This document shows positions 24,147-33,225 of a DNA stretch of 64,000 nt, in pieces. Below the pieces are notes generated by a model. It did no database searches. It was given only the letters and a program-made list of their open reading frames with translations, and was not told the origin of the DNA. Position 1 is the first letter of the stretch. Each line of letters starts with the position of its first letter. The position numbers were made by a program, and so were the translations under genes. The DNA is from Micromonospora sp. RHAY321 (GTDB taxonomy: Bacteria; Actinomycetota; Actinomycetes; Mycobacteriales; Micromonosporaceae), in assembly GCF_023896955.1 (NCBI RefSeq), contig NZ_JAMHIW010000002.1:720048-784047 (forward strand), given 5' to 3'.

Positions 24147-27100
24147 ATGGGTCTGCGGACCTTCATCGAGGGTTGGCCGGTCTACCGGCAGCTGACCGGC
24201 ACCGATCCGCTGGGCCGGGGCGCGGCCGCGCAGTCCGCCCGCTCGGCGGGGCTGACCGCCCGTACCGAGGATGCCGACAGTGTCGCCCGCTCGGTCTGCC
24301 CGTACTGCGCCGTGGGTTGCGGTCAGCGGGTGTTCGTCAAGGACGGCCAGGTCACCCAGATCGAGGGCGACCCGGACAGCCCGATCTCGCGGGGGCGGCT
24401 CTGCCCGAAGGGCGCGGCCAGCAAGAGCCTGGTGAACAGCCCGCTGCGGCAGACGACGGTGCGCTACCGCCGGCCGTACTCGACGCAGTGGGAGGATCTG
24501 GAGCTCGACACCGCGGTCGACATGATCGCCGACCGGATCCTCGCCGCCCGCGAGCAGACCTGGGAGGACGTCGACGCGCAGGGCCGGCCGCTGAACCGGA
24601 CGCTGGGTATCTCCAGCCTGGGTGGGGCGACGCTGGACAACGAGGAGAACTACCTCATCAAGAAGTTGTTCACCGCGATGGGGGCACTCCAGATCGAGAA
24701 CCAGGCCCGTATTTGACACTCCGCCACCGTCCCCGGTCTGGGGGCCAGCTTCGGTCGTGGCGGTGCGACGGACTTCCAGCAGGACATCGCCAACGCTGAC
24801 GTGATCGTCATTCAGGGCTCGAACATGGCTGAGGCGCACCCGGTGGGTTTCCAGTGGGTGATGGAGGCCAAGCGGCGCGGCGCCAAGGTCTTCCACGTCG
24901 ACCCGAGGTTCACCCGGACCAGCGCGCTGGCCGACTCGTACCTGCCGATCCGTGCGGGCAGTGACATCGCGCTGCTGGGCGGGGTGGTGCGGTACATCCT
25001 GGACAACGAGCTGGACTTCCGGGAGTACGTGCTCTCGTACACCAACGCGGCGACGATCGTCAGCGAGCAGTTCAGCGACACCGAGGACGGTGACGGCTTC
25101 TTCTCGGGCTTCGACCCGGAGACCGGCAGCTACGTGCAGGACAGCTGGCAGTACGAGGGGCACGAGAACTCCTCCGGCAGTGGACACACCGCCAAGGAGC
25201 GGGACTCCGCCGCCGGCCTGCGGCACGAGTCGCACGGCGCGCAGGTGGGCGGTCAGACCAGGCGGGATGAGACGTTGCAGCACCCCCGCTGCGTCTACCA
25301 GATCCTTAAGCGGCACTTCGCGCGCTACACGCCGGAGATGGTGGAGCGGGTCTGCGGTATCCCGCAGGAGAAGTTCCTCGAACTCTGTGAGGCGTGGACG
25401 GCGAACTCCGGTCGGGACCGCACCGGCATGCTGATCTACTCGGTCGGTTGGACGCAGCACAGCGTGGGCGTGCAGTACATCCGCACCGGCGCGATCATCC
25501 AACTGCTGCTCGGCAACATGGGTCGCCCCGGCGGCGGGGTGATGGCGCTGCGCGGGCACGCGAGCATCCAGGGTTCCACCGACATCCCGACGCTGTTCAA
25601 CCTGCTGCCCGGCTACCTGCCGATGCCGCACCACGCCGACCACCCCACTTTCGACGAGTGGGTCGACAGCATCCGGCACCCGGGGCAGAAGGGCTTCTGG
25701 GGCAATGCCCGATCGTTCGCCGCCAGCCTGTTGAAGGCGTACTGGGGTGACGCGGCGACCGAGGAGAACGACTACTGCTATGGCTACATGCCGCGGATGA
25801 CCGGCGATCACGGCACGTACCAGCAGGTGTTGAACATGATCGACGGGAAGGTCAAGGGATACTTCCTGCTCGGGCAGAACCCGGCGGTCGGGTCGGCGCA
25901 CGGCCGGGCGCAGCGCCTGGGGATGGCGAACCTGGACTGGTTGGTCGTCCGGGACCTGTTCATGATCGAGAGTGCGACGTTCTGGCAGAACGGCCCCGAG
26001 GTGGCCACCGGTGAGATCGTGCCCGAGGAGTGCCGTACGGAGGTGTTCTTCCTTCCCGCCGCGTCGCACGTGGAGAAGGAGGGCAGTTTCACCCAGACCC
26101 AGCGGTTGTTGCAGTGGCGGGAGAAGGCCGTCGAGCCGCCGGGCGACGCCCGCTCGGAACTGTGGTTCTTCTACCACCTCGGTCGGAGGCTGCGCGAGAA
26201 GCTGGCCGACTCGCCGTTGCCACGCGACCGGGCGCTGCTCGACCTCACCTGGGACTACCCGACACACGGCCCGCACGCGGAGCCGAGCGCCGAGGCGGTG
26301 CTGCGCGAGATCAACGGGTACGACGTGGCGACCGGCCGACCGCTGTCGAGCTTCGGCGAGGCCCGCGCGGACGGCTCCACCGCGATCGGCTGCTGGATCT
26401 ACACCGGCGTGTACGCCGACGGCGTGAACCAGGCCGCCCGGCGCAAGTCCCGCCACGAGCAGGACTGGGTGGCGGCGGAGTGGGGTTGGGCGTGGCCGGC
26501 CAACCGCCGGATCCTCTACAACCGCGCCTCCGCCGACCCCGAGGGCAGGCCGTGGAGTGAGCGCAAGAAGTACGTCTGGTGGGACCCGGAGAAGGCCGAG
26601 TGGACCGGATACGACGTGCCGGACTTCGAGAAGACCAAACCGCCGTCGTACCGGCCGCCGCCCGGGGCGTCCGGAACGGAGGGCATCGCCGGCGACGACC
26701 CGTTCATCATGCAGGGCGACGGCAAGGGCTGGCTGTACGCGCCCAGCGGAGTCCTGGACGGGCCGATGCCCACCCACTACGAGCCGGTCGAGTCGCCGGT
26801 ACGCAACCCGCTCTACCGGCAGCAGGCCAACCCGACCCGCAAGATGTACGCGCATCCGGTGAACTCGGTGAACCCGAGCCCGCCGGAGGAACACAGCCAG
26901 GTCTTCCCGTACGTGTTCACGGTCAGCCGGCTCACCGAGCACCACACCGCCGGCGGAATGAGCCGGACCGTGCGCCCGCTGGCCGAGCTGCAGCCGGAGA
27001 TGTTCGTCGAGGTCTCCCCGGAGCTGGCCGGCGAGGCTGGTCTGGAGCATCTCGGCTGGGCTCATCTGGTCAGTGGCCGCGCCGTCATCGAGGCGAAGGT

Positions 27101-27419
27101 GCTGGTGACCGACCGCCTCACCCCGCTGCGGGTGGACGGCCGGATCATCCACCAGGTCTGGCTGCCGTACCACTTCGGGTTCGAGGGACTGGTCACCGGC
27201 GACTCGGCCAACGACCTGTTCGGGATCAGCCTCGACCCGAACGTCCTGATCCAGGAGAGCAAAATCGGTACCTGCGACGTACGGCCGGGCCGTCGGCCCA
27301 CCGGGCCAGCGCTGCTCGACCTGGTGGCCGAGTACCAGCGGCGCGCCGGCATCATCCCGGGTCGGAACGCCCCGGCGGTCACCACCGACAGCGATGGGGA
27401 GGGAAGCGGTGATTCCTGA
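24147..27419 (+). CDS. fdhA: Formate dehydrogenase alpha subunit, selenocysteine-containing
   Basis: Molybdenum/tungsten-bis-MGD enzyme that oxidises formate to CO2. Translation must read TGA 24714-24716 as selenocysteine 190 (context NQARI-Sec-HSATV), giving 1090 residues. N-terminal [4Fe-4S] ligands are Cys51, 54, 58 and 86 (CPYCAVGC...LCPKG). The active-site Arg is in ALRGHASIQG (about 469). The residue after Sec is His, as in E. coli FdhF. The frame continues without loss of homology on both sides of the TGA, so this is not a pseudogene. No twin-arginine signal is seen, unlike periplasmic FDH-N. The 3' end overlaps fdhB by 11 bases. Confidence 0.95.
24714..24763 (+). promoter_or_regulatory. 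Sec UGA codon and SECIS hairpin
   Basis: UGA (24714-24716) is followed after exactly 18 bases by an apical loop GGUCU (24735-24739) closed by CCCC/GGGG (24731-24734 with 24740-24743). A lower stem CCGCCAC (24721-24727) pairs with GTGGCGG (24757-24763). The loop and the UGA-to-loop distance are those of the E. coli fdhF SECIS; a U stands directly before the upper stem (24730), near where fdhF has its bulged U. This is the element SelB would bind. Confidence 0.92.
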
Positions 27420-28539
27420 CCCGAACAGTCTGTACGGTCCGTTGGACCCGGCCCCGGATGCCGGTTGGTCGTCGGCGCCGCCCCGGATGGGGTTCTTCAC
27501 CGACACCAGCGTCTGCATAGGCTGCAAGGCGTGCGAGGTGGCCTGCAAGGAGTGGAACGGGGTGCCCGGCTCCGGCCTTGACCTGCTGGGCATGTCGTAC
27601 GACAACACGGGCGCGTTGACCGCGAACTCGTGGCGGCACGTCGCGTTCATCGAGCAGCCCCGCCCGGCAGGGCACCGCACCCCACCGTTCGCCGGGACGC
27701 CGACCGGCGCCCCGGTCAGCGCGACGTCGGCCGCCGTCGCGGCCGGCACAGGCAACCGGACCGGCACGGACCCGGGATTGCCGACGGGTGCACCGTCGGC
27801 CGCTGCCCGGATGGCCGGCGGGCCGGCCGACGTGCTCGGCGACCCGGTCGCCCCCGGTCCTGAACCGCTCCATCCTGGACAGGGACCGGGCGACACCGGC
27901 TCGGGTCCGCAGTTCCTGGGGATGCCGGGTGCGCAGCCGCCGGGGCGAGGCACCGGCGCGGAGGGACGCGCTGATTTCCGGTGGCTGATGATGTCCGACG
28001 TGTGCAAGCACTGCACCCACGCGGCGTGCCTGGACGTGTGCCCGACGGGTTCGCTGTTTCGGACCGAGTTCGGCACGGTCGTGGTGCAGGAGGACATCTG
28101 CAACGGCTGCGGCTACTGCATCTCCGCCTGCCCTTACGGCGTCATCGACCAGCGCAAGGACGACGGCCGGGCGTGGAAGTGCACACTCTGCTACGACCGG
28201 CTCGGCGCGGGGATGACGCCGGCCTGCGCGCAGGCGTGCCCGACCGAGTCGATCCAGTACGGGCCGTTGGAGGAGTTGCGGGAGCGGGCGGCCGCGCGGG
28301 TGACGACGTTGCACGAGCGGGGAGTCCCCGAGGCTCGGCTGTACGGGCACGACCCGAACGACGGCGTCGGTGGTGACGGGGCGTTCTTCCTGCTCCTCGA
28401 CGAGCCCGAGGTCTACGGCCTGCCACCGGACCCGATCGTGACCACCCGCGACCTGCCCAAGATGTGGAAACGCGCCGGCCTCGCCGCGCTCGCCATGGCG
28501 GCGGCGACCGTCGCCGCGTTCGTCGGAGGTACCTCGTGA
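27409..28539 (+). CDS. fdhB: Formate dehydrogenase iron-sulfur (beta) subunit with long insertion
   Basis: Four-cluster ferredoxin-type electron-transfer subunit, 376 residues. Cys motifs in order are CIGCKACEVAC (36-46), CKHCTHAACLDVCP, CNGCGYCISACP and CTLCYDRLGAGMTPACAQACP. Between the first and second motifs, residues about 85-187 (27661-27970) form a Pro/Gly/Ala/Thr-rich insertion absent from ordinary FDH beta subunits. The C-terminus has a hydrophobic helix (AALAMAAATVAAFV) like the membrane helix of FdnH. GTG 27409 follows GGGGAGGGA. The stop overlaps the next gene by GTGA. Confidence 0.92.
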   Translation: MIPDPNSLYGPLDPAPDAGWSSAPPRMGFFTDTSVCIGCKACEVACKEWNGVPGSGLDLLGMSYDNTGALTANSWRHVAFIEQPRPAGHRTPPFAGTPTGAPVSATSAAVAAGTGNRTGTDPGLPTGAPSAAARMAGGPADVLGDPVAPGPEPLHPGQGPGDTGSGPQFLGMPGAQPPGRGTGAEGRADFRWLMMSDVCKHCTHAACLDVCPTGSLFRTEFGTVVVQEDICNGCGYCISACPYGVIDQRKDDGRAWKCTLCYDRLGAGMTPACAQACPTESIQYGPLEELRERAAARVTTLHERGVPEARLYGHDPNDGVGGDGAFFLLLDEPEVYGLPPDPIVTTRDLPKMWKRAGLAALAMAAATVAAFVGGTS

Positions 28540-29681
28540 GTCCACAGCGCCCTCCGGTAGGTGACCGGTTCCGTCGCTTCCGCGACCGGCTGGCCGCCGA
28601 CGGCACCGACCGCCTGGTCGCCGACGGCACCGACCGGCTGGAGACGAGCGGCGACCACTCCGGTCGGCGGGCGGGCCGGCGCGGCGGTCGTCGCGGGGGC
28701 GGCGAGGAGGTGCGGGTGCCGGAGGCCGAGTTCACGTCGTACTACGGCCGACCCGTCCTGAAGGCGCCCGTCTGGAAGTGGGACATCGCCGCGTACCTGT
28801 TCACCGGCGGGCTGGCCGCGGGTTCGTCGCTGCTCGCCGCGGGCGGGCAGCTCACCGGGCGGCCGGCACTGCGCCGGGCCGGTCGGGTCACCGCGCTGGC
28901 CGCCGTCAGCGCCAGCGCCGTCTTCCTGGTCAAGGACCTCGGCCGGCCGGCGCGCTTCCACCACATGCTGCGGGTGGCGAAGCCGACCTCGCCGATGTCG
29001 ATGGGCACCTGGATCCTCACCGCCTTCGGGCCGGCCGCCGGGATCGCCGCGATCGCCGAGGCCGCCGACTGGCTGCCCCGGCACGGGCTGCTCGGGATGG
29101 CCCGCCGAGCACTGCCGCCGGTCGGTCACGCCGCCGGGTTGCTCGCCGCCGGCACCGCACCCGCGCTGGCCACGTACACCGGGGTGCTGCTCGCCGACAC
29201 CGCGGTGCCGTCCTGGCACGAGGCGTACCCCGAACTGCCGGTGATCTTCGCGGGCAGCGCGCTGGCCAGCGGCGCCGGTGTGGGTCTGCTCGCCGCGCCG
29301 CCGGCGCAGGCCGGGCCGGCCCGCCGGATGGCGGTGGCCGGGGCGGCCCTGGAGCTGTTCGGCGCGCACCGCGTGGAGACCCGCCTCGGCCTGCTCAGCG
29401 AGCCCTACCGGCTGGGCCGGCCCGGTCGGCTGCTGCGCGCCGGTCGACTGTTGACCTCGGTCGGGGTGGCCGGCGCGCTGCTCGGCCGGCGCAGTCGGGT
29501 GATCGGCGGGGTCTCCGGCGCCGCGTTGCTGGCCGCGTCGGTCGCGACCCGGTTCGGGATCTTCTACGGCGGCGTCGCCTCCGCCCGCGACCCCCGGTAC
29601 ACGGTGGTTCCGCAACGCGAGCGGGTCGACGCCCGACGGGCGGATCTGTCACCTGACCGGGCGGCCCCGCCTGCGTTGTGA
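28536..29681 (+). CDS. NrfD/PsrC-like membrane subunit
   Basis: Polysulfide-reductase-type quinone-interacting membrane protein, 381 residues, likely membrane anchor of the formate dehydrogenase. About eight hydrophobic helices follow residue 85; segments such as YLFTGGLAAGSSLLAAGGQL and KDLGRPARFHHMLRVAKPTSPMS are typical of NrfD, including the conserved DLGRP. The N-terminal 70 residues are polar and basic and contain an 8-residue unit (DRLAADGT, DRLVADGT, DRLE) encoded by 24-base tandem repeats at 28584, 28608 and 28632. The start overlaps the fdhB stop. tRNA-Sec begins 14 bases after the stop. Confidence 0.88.
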   Translation: MSPQRPPVGDRFRRFRDRLAADGTDRLVADGTDRLETSGDHSGRRAGRRGGRRGGGEEVRVPEAEFTSYYGRPVLKAPVWKWDIAAYLFTGGLAAGSSLLAAGGQLTGRPALRRAGRVTALAAVSASAVFLVKDLGRPARFHHMLRVAKPTSPMSMGTWILTAFGPAAGIAAIAEAADWLPRHGLLGMARRALPPVGHAAGLLAAGTAPALATYTGVLLADTAVPSWHEAYPELPVIFAGSALASGAGVGLLAAPPAQAGPARRMAVAGAALELFGAHRVETRLGLLSEPYRLGRPGRLLRAGRLLTSVGVAGALLGRRSRVIGGVSGAALLAASVATRFGIFYGGVASARDPRYTVVPQRERVDARRADLSPDRAAPPAL

Positions 29682-29694
29682 TCGAATGTCCGGT

Positions 29695-29790
29695 GGAGGC
29701 GTTCAGGCGGCTGGTGCCCCTCCCGGTCTTCAAAACCGGAGTGGTCCGGGACCCGGGCCAGGCGGGTTCGATTCCCGTCCGTCTCCGCCA
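29695..29790 (+). tRNA. selC: tRNA-Sec (anticodon UCA)
   Basis: 96-base tRNA with encoded CCA (29788-29790). The anticodon loop CTTCAAA (29728-29734) has TCA at 29730-29732, which reads UGA, closed by CCGGT/ACCGG. The T arm is GCGGG-TTCGATT-CCCGT. The acceptor pairs GGAGGCG with the strand before G-CCA, the eighth pair being T/C. A long variable arm is present, as in tRNA-Sec. It lies between the NrfD-like gene and selA in the same direction. Confidence 0.95.
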
Positions 29791-29812
29791 ACGCGCGGCA
29801 GGAGATGACGTG

Positions 29813-31117
29813 ATGGGCGAGGGGCCGGTGGACCCGCGACGCCGGGTGCCCCGCACCGACACCCTCCTCGCCGACCCGCGGCTCGCCGCGGCCATCGCGA
29901 CACTCGGCCGCGACCGCGTCAAGGCGGTCGTCGCCGGCGCCCAGGAGCGGGCCCGGCGCGGCGAGATCAGCCCCGACGAGGTCCGTGACGCCGCCGTCGC
30001 CGCGCTGCCCGCGCCCGGCCCGCGCGCGGTGCTCAACGCCACCGGTGTCGTGCTGCACACCAACCTGGGCCGGGCGCCGCTGTCACCCACCGCGGTCGCC
30101 GCCGTCGTGGCCGCCGCCGGGCACACCGATGTGGAGCTGGACCTGACCACCGGGCGGCGTGCCCGACGGGGCCGCGACGCGCTCGACGCGCTGGCCGCCG
30201 CCGTGCCCGACGCGGGCGCCGTGCACGTGGTCAACAACGGCGCCGCCGCGCTGGTGCTGGCCGCCACCGCCCTGGCCGCCGGTCGGGAGATCGTGGTCAG
30301 CCGGGGCGAGCTGGTCGAGATCGGCGACGGCTTCCGCCTGCCCGACCTGCTGGAGAGCACCGGCGCCCGGCTGCGGGAGGTGGGCACCACCAACCGCACC
30401 AGGCTCGCCGACTACGCCGCCGCGGTCGGCCCGCACACCGGTTTCGTGCTCAAGGTCCACCCGTCGAACTTCCAGGTCACCGGCTTCACCTCGGCCACTC
30501 CGGTGCGGCAGCTGGCGACCCTCGGCGTGCCGGTGGTCGCCGACATCGGCTCGGGGCTGCTCACCGGGGATCCGCTGCTGCCCGACGAACCGGACGCGGC
30601 CAGCACCCTGCGTGCCGGCGCCGCGCTGGTTACCGCCAGCGGCGACAAACTGCTCGGCGGCCCGCAGGCCGGGCTGCTGCTCGGCGACGCCGAGTTGGTC
30701 GAGCGGCTGCGCCGCCATCCGCTGGCCCGGGCGCTGCGGGTGGACAAACTCACCCTGGCCGCGCTGGCCGCCACCCTGCACCGCCCGGACACACCGACCC
30801 GGACGGCTCTGCACGCCGACCCGGGCGTCCTGCGGCAGCGGGTGGAGCGGCTGCGCGACCTGCTCGGCGCGGACGGTCGCAAGGCGGAGGTGGTGCCGGC
30901 GATCGCCGTCGTCGGTGGCGGGGGCGCCCCCGGCGTGGAACTGGATTCCTGGGCGCTGAGCCTGCCCGAGCGGTACGCCCAGCCCCTGCGCACCGGTGAC
31001 CAGCCGGTGCTCGGTCGGGTCGTGCGGGGCCGGCTGCTGCTCGACCTGCGCTGCGTGCCCGCCGACGCCGACGACGCGGTCCGGGCGGCCGTGCTGCGCG
31101 TACCCGGGGACGACTGA
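29813..31117 (+). CDS. selA: L-seryl-tRNA(Sec) selenium transferase SelA
   Basis: PLP enzyme that converts Ser-tRNA(Sec) to Sec-tRNA(Sec) with selenophosphate. 434 residues. The PLP Lys lies in TASGDKLLGGPQAG (Lys279). Other family parts are VLNATGVVLHTNLGRAPLS, VVNNGAAALVLAA and KVHPSNFQVTGFT. The start at ATG 29813 follows AGGAG at 29800-29804; GTG 29810 is nearly as good. The longer in-frame start at 29678 is excluded because it runs through the tRNA. It needs SelD for selenophosphate, not in this window. selB starts two bases after the stop. Confidence 0.96.
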   Translation: MGEGPVDPRRRVPRTDTLLADPRLAAAIATLGRDRVKAVVAGAQERARRGEISPDEVRDAAVAALPAPGPRAVLNATGVVLHTNLGRAPLSPTAVAAVVAAAGHTDVELDLTTGRRARRGRDALDALAAAVPDAGAVHVVNNGAAALVLAATALAAGREIVVSRGELVEIGDGFRLPDLLESTGARLREVGTTNRTRLADYAAAVGPHTGFVLKVHPSNFQVTGFTSATPVRQLATLGVPVVADIGSGLLTGDPLLPDEPDAASTLRAGAALVTASGDKLLGGPQAGLLLGDAELVERLRRHPLARALRVDKLTLAALAATLHRPDTPTRTALHADPGVLRQRVERLRDLLGADGRKAEVVPAIAVVGGGGAPGVELDSWALSLPERYAQPLRTGDQPVLGRVVRGRLLLDLRCVPADADDAVRAAVLRVPGDD

Positions 31118-31119
31118 CC

Positions 31120-32874
31120 GTGTTCGTCGTAGCGACCGCCGGGCACGTCGACCACGGTAAGTCGACCCTGGTCCGGGCGTTGACGGGGATGGAGCCCGAC
31201 CGGTGGGCCGAGGAACGCCGCCGGGGGATGACGATCGACCTGGGCTTCGCCTGGGCGACGCTGCCGTCGGGCGGCACGGTCGCCTTCGTCGACGTACCCG
31301 GGCACGAGCGTTTCGTACCGAACATGCTGGCCGGGGTCGGACCGGTGCCGGCGGCGCTGATCGTGGTCGCCGCCGACGAGGGGTGGATGCCGCAGTCCGC
31401 CGAGCACCTGGCCGCGCTGGACGCGCTCGGCGTCGCGTACGGCCTGCTCGCGGTGACGCGCGCGGACCTGGCCGATCCCGGGCCGGCCACGGCCCGGGCG
31501 CGGGCGGAGATCGCGGCGACCAGCCTCGGCGCGGTGGAGACGGTGGCGGTCAGCGGACTGACCGGCGCCGGCCTGCCGGAGCTGCGGGCCGCCCTGGACC
31601 GGCTCGCCGCCCGACTGCCCGCCCCCACCCTGGACGATCCGGTCCGGCTCTGGGTGGACCGCAGCTTCACCGTGCGGGGCAGCGGCACGGTGGTCACCGG
31701 CACGCTCGGCGCCGGCCGTCTGCGGGTCGGCGACGAGTTGGAGCTGGCCGGAGCCGACGAACCGGTCCGGGTCCGCGGCCTGCACTCCCTCGGTCAGGCC
31801 CGGCCGGAGGCGGCGGCGGTGGCCCGGGTGGCGGTCAACCTGCGCGGCACACCCCGCGACCGGCTCGGCCGCGGCGACGCGCTGCTCACCCCGGGCCGGT
31901 TCCACCACAGTGACCTCGTCGACGTCCGGCTCACCGGCGACCCGGCGGCTGACCTGCCGGCCACCCTCACCCTGCACATCGGGTCGGCGGCGGTGCCGGC
32001 GCGGGTCCGCCCGCTCGGCCCGGACACCGTCCGGCTCCGGTTGGCCCGTCCGCTGCCGCTGCTGGTCGGCGACCGGGCGCTGCTGCGCGACCCGGGCCGG
32101 CACCACGTGGCCGGTGGGGTGCGGGTGCTGGACGTGGCGCCGCCGCCGCTGACCCGTCGGGGCGCGGCGGCCTCCCGCGCGCAGGTCCTGGCCGGCCTGG
32201 ACGGTCGGCCCGACGTGGCCGGGGAGCTGCGCCGCCGCCGGCTGATCCGGGCCGGCGCGCTGCTCCGGATGGGTGTGCCGGTGCAGGCGGCCCCGGTGGC
32301 CGGTGACTGGCTGGCCGACCCCGGGCACTGGCGGCGACTCGGCGAACAGTTGATCGAGGAGGTCGCGCGCCACTCCCGGGAGCACCCGCTGGAGCCCGGC
32401 ATGCCGGTGGACGCGTTGCGCCAGCGTCTCGCGCTGCCCGACCGGGTGCTGGTCGAGGCGCTGGTCCGGCCGCCGCTGCGGATCCACGCCGGCCGGGTCG
32501 GCACGGCGAGTGCCAACGCCCTGCCCGAGCCGGTGGCCCGGGCCGTGCAGCGGGTCCGCGACGAGTACGGCGACCGTCCGTTCCGCGCCCCCGAAGCGGA
32601 CCGCCTCGTCGACCTCGGCCTGGGCCCCCGGGAGATCGGGGCCGCCGTGCGCGCCGGGGCGTTGCTGCGGCTGGCCGACACCGTGGTGCTGCTGCCCGAC
32701 GCGCTCGACGACGCGGTGCGGGTGCTGGCCGGGCTGCCCCAACCGTTCACCCTCTCCGCGGCCCGTCAGGCGCTGGACACCACCCGCCGGGTGGCGGTGC
32801 CGCTGCTGGAACTGCTGGACCGCCGGGGCGCGACCCGTCGACTGCCGGACGACGCCCGGATCGTCGTCGGCTGA
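31120..32874 (+). CDS. selB: Selenocysteine-specific elongation factor SelB
   Basis: GTPase that carries Sec-tRNA(Sec) and binds the SECIS hairpin. 584 residues, close to the E. coli size. G motifs are GHVDHGKS at the N-terminus, DVPGHERF and TRAD (in place of NKxD). The EF-Tu-like domains 2 and 3 follow to about residue 330. The C-terminal 250 residues form winged-helix domains, ending KDDARIVVG-like; this is the RNA-binding part. The start is a GTG. It is the last gene of the fdh-sel unit. Confidence 0.96.
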   Translation: MFVVATAGHVDHGKSTLVRALTGMEPDRWAEERRRGMTIDLGFAWATLPSGGTVAFVDVPGHERFVPNMLAGVGPVPAALIVVAADEGWMPQSAEHLAALDALGVAYGLLAVTRADLADPGPATARARAEIAATSLGAVETVAVSGLTGAGLPELRAALDRLAARLPAPTLDDPVRLWVDRSFTVRGSGTVVTGTLGAGRLRVGDELELAGADEPVRVRGLHSLGQARPEAAAVARVAVNLRGTPRDRLGRGDALLTPGRFHHSDLVDVRLTGDPAADLPATLTLHIGSAAVPARVRPLGPDTVRLRLARPLPLLVGDRALLRDPGRHHVAGGVRVLDVAPPPLTRRGAAASRAQVLAGLDGRPDVAGELRRRRLIRAGALLRMGVPVQAAPVAGDWLADPGHWRRLGEQLIEEVARHSREHPLEPGMPVDALRQRLALPDRVLVEALVRPPLRIHAGRVGTASANALPEPVARAVQRVRDEYGDRPFRAPEADRLVDLGLGPREIGAAVRAGALLRLADTVVLLPDALDDAVRVLAGLPQPFTLSAARQALDTTRRVAVPLLELLDRRGATRRLPDDARIVVG

Positions 32875-32941
32875 GCACGCCGTGCCGGGCTGACCCGGCC
32901 AACCGGCCACCGCACCTGCGGTGGTCACCTACGGTGACGCC

Positions 32942-33139
32942 ATGGACCCTTCGGCGGTCTGGCGGGACCGGCAGCACCGGTGGCGGATCGAGGCGTACCG
33001 CGCCCCGGACCTGCGCTTCGCCATCTACGCGACCAACGGTCCCACCGAGTCCGCCCCGCTGTGGCTGTTCGGCATGTCGGCGCTGGCACGGTGGCTGATG
33101 ACCCACGCCATCTCGCTGGACGACCTGGAGACCGACTGA
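32942..33139 (+). CDS. Small hypothetical protein
   Basis: 65-residue protein starting MDPSAVWRDRQHRWRIEAYR. A TACGGT -10-like element at 32930-32935 lies 6 bases before the ATG and no Shine-Dalgarno sequence is seen, so a leaderless transcript is possible. The protein is Trp/Arg-rich, ends LDDLETD, and looks compact. No family recognised. Confidence 0.65.
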   Translation: MDPSAVWRDRQHRWRIEAYRAPDLRFAIYATNGPTESAPLWLFGMSALARWLMTHAISLDDLETD

Positions 33140-33225
33140 GGACGGCCCGGGCGGGCGGAAACCGGACCCAGAGCCGCCCCCGCTGCGGTTGAGTGACCTG
33201 AGGCGGCGGCGGACGGGGGTACGCG

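Noticed and set aside
23915..24166. Minus-strand ORF before fdhA
   Set aside because: Spans the perfect hairpin; composition looks like noncoding GC-rich DNA.
24147..24800. fdhA as a pseudogene split by a stop codon
   Set aside because: Both sides align to one protein with the canonical Sec context, a SECIS hairpin follows and selC-selA-selB are adjacent.
24111..28103. 1330-codon open frame on the minus strand
   Set aside because: Antisense shadow of fdhA and fdhB; no family motif and low-complexity composition.
29678..29812. SelA start at 29678
   Set aside because: The frame would pass through tRNA-Sec and the extra residues match no SelA.
30412..32928. 838-codon minus-strand frame over selA-selB
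   Set aside because: GC-driven shadow; the plus strand carries clear SelA and SelB motifs.
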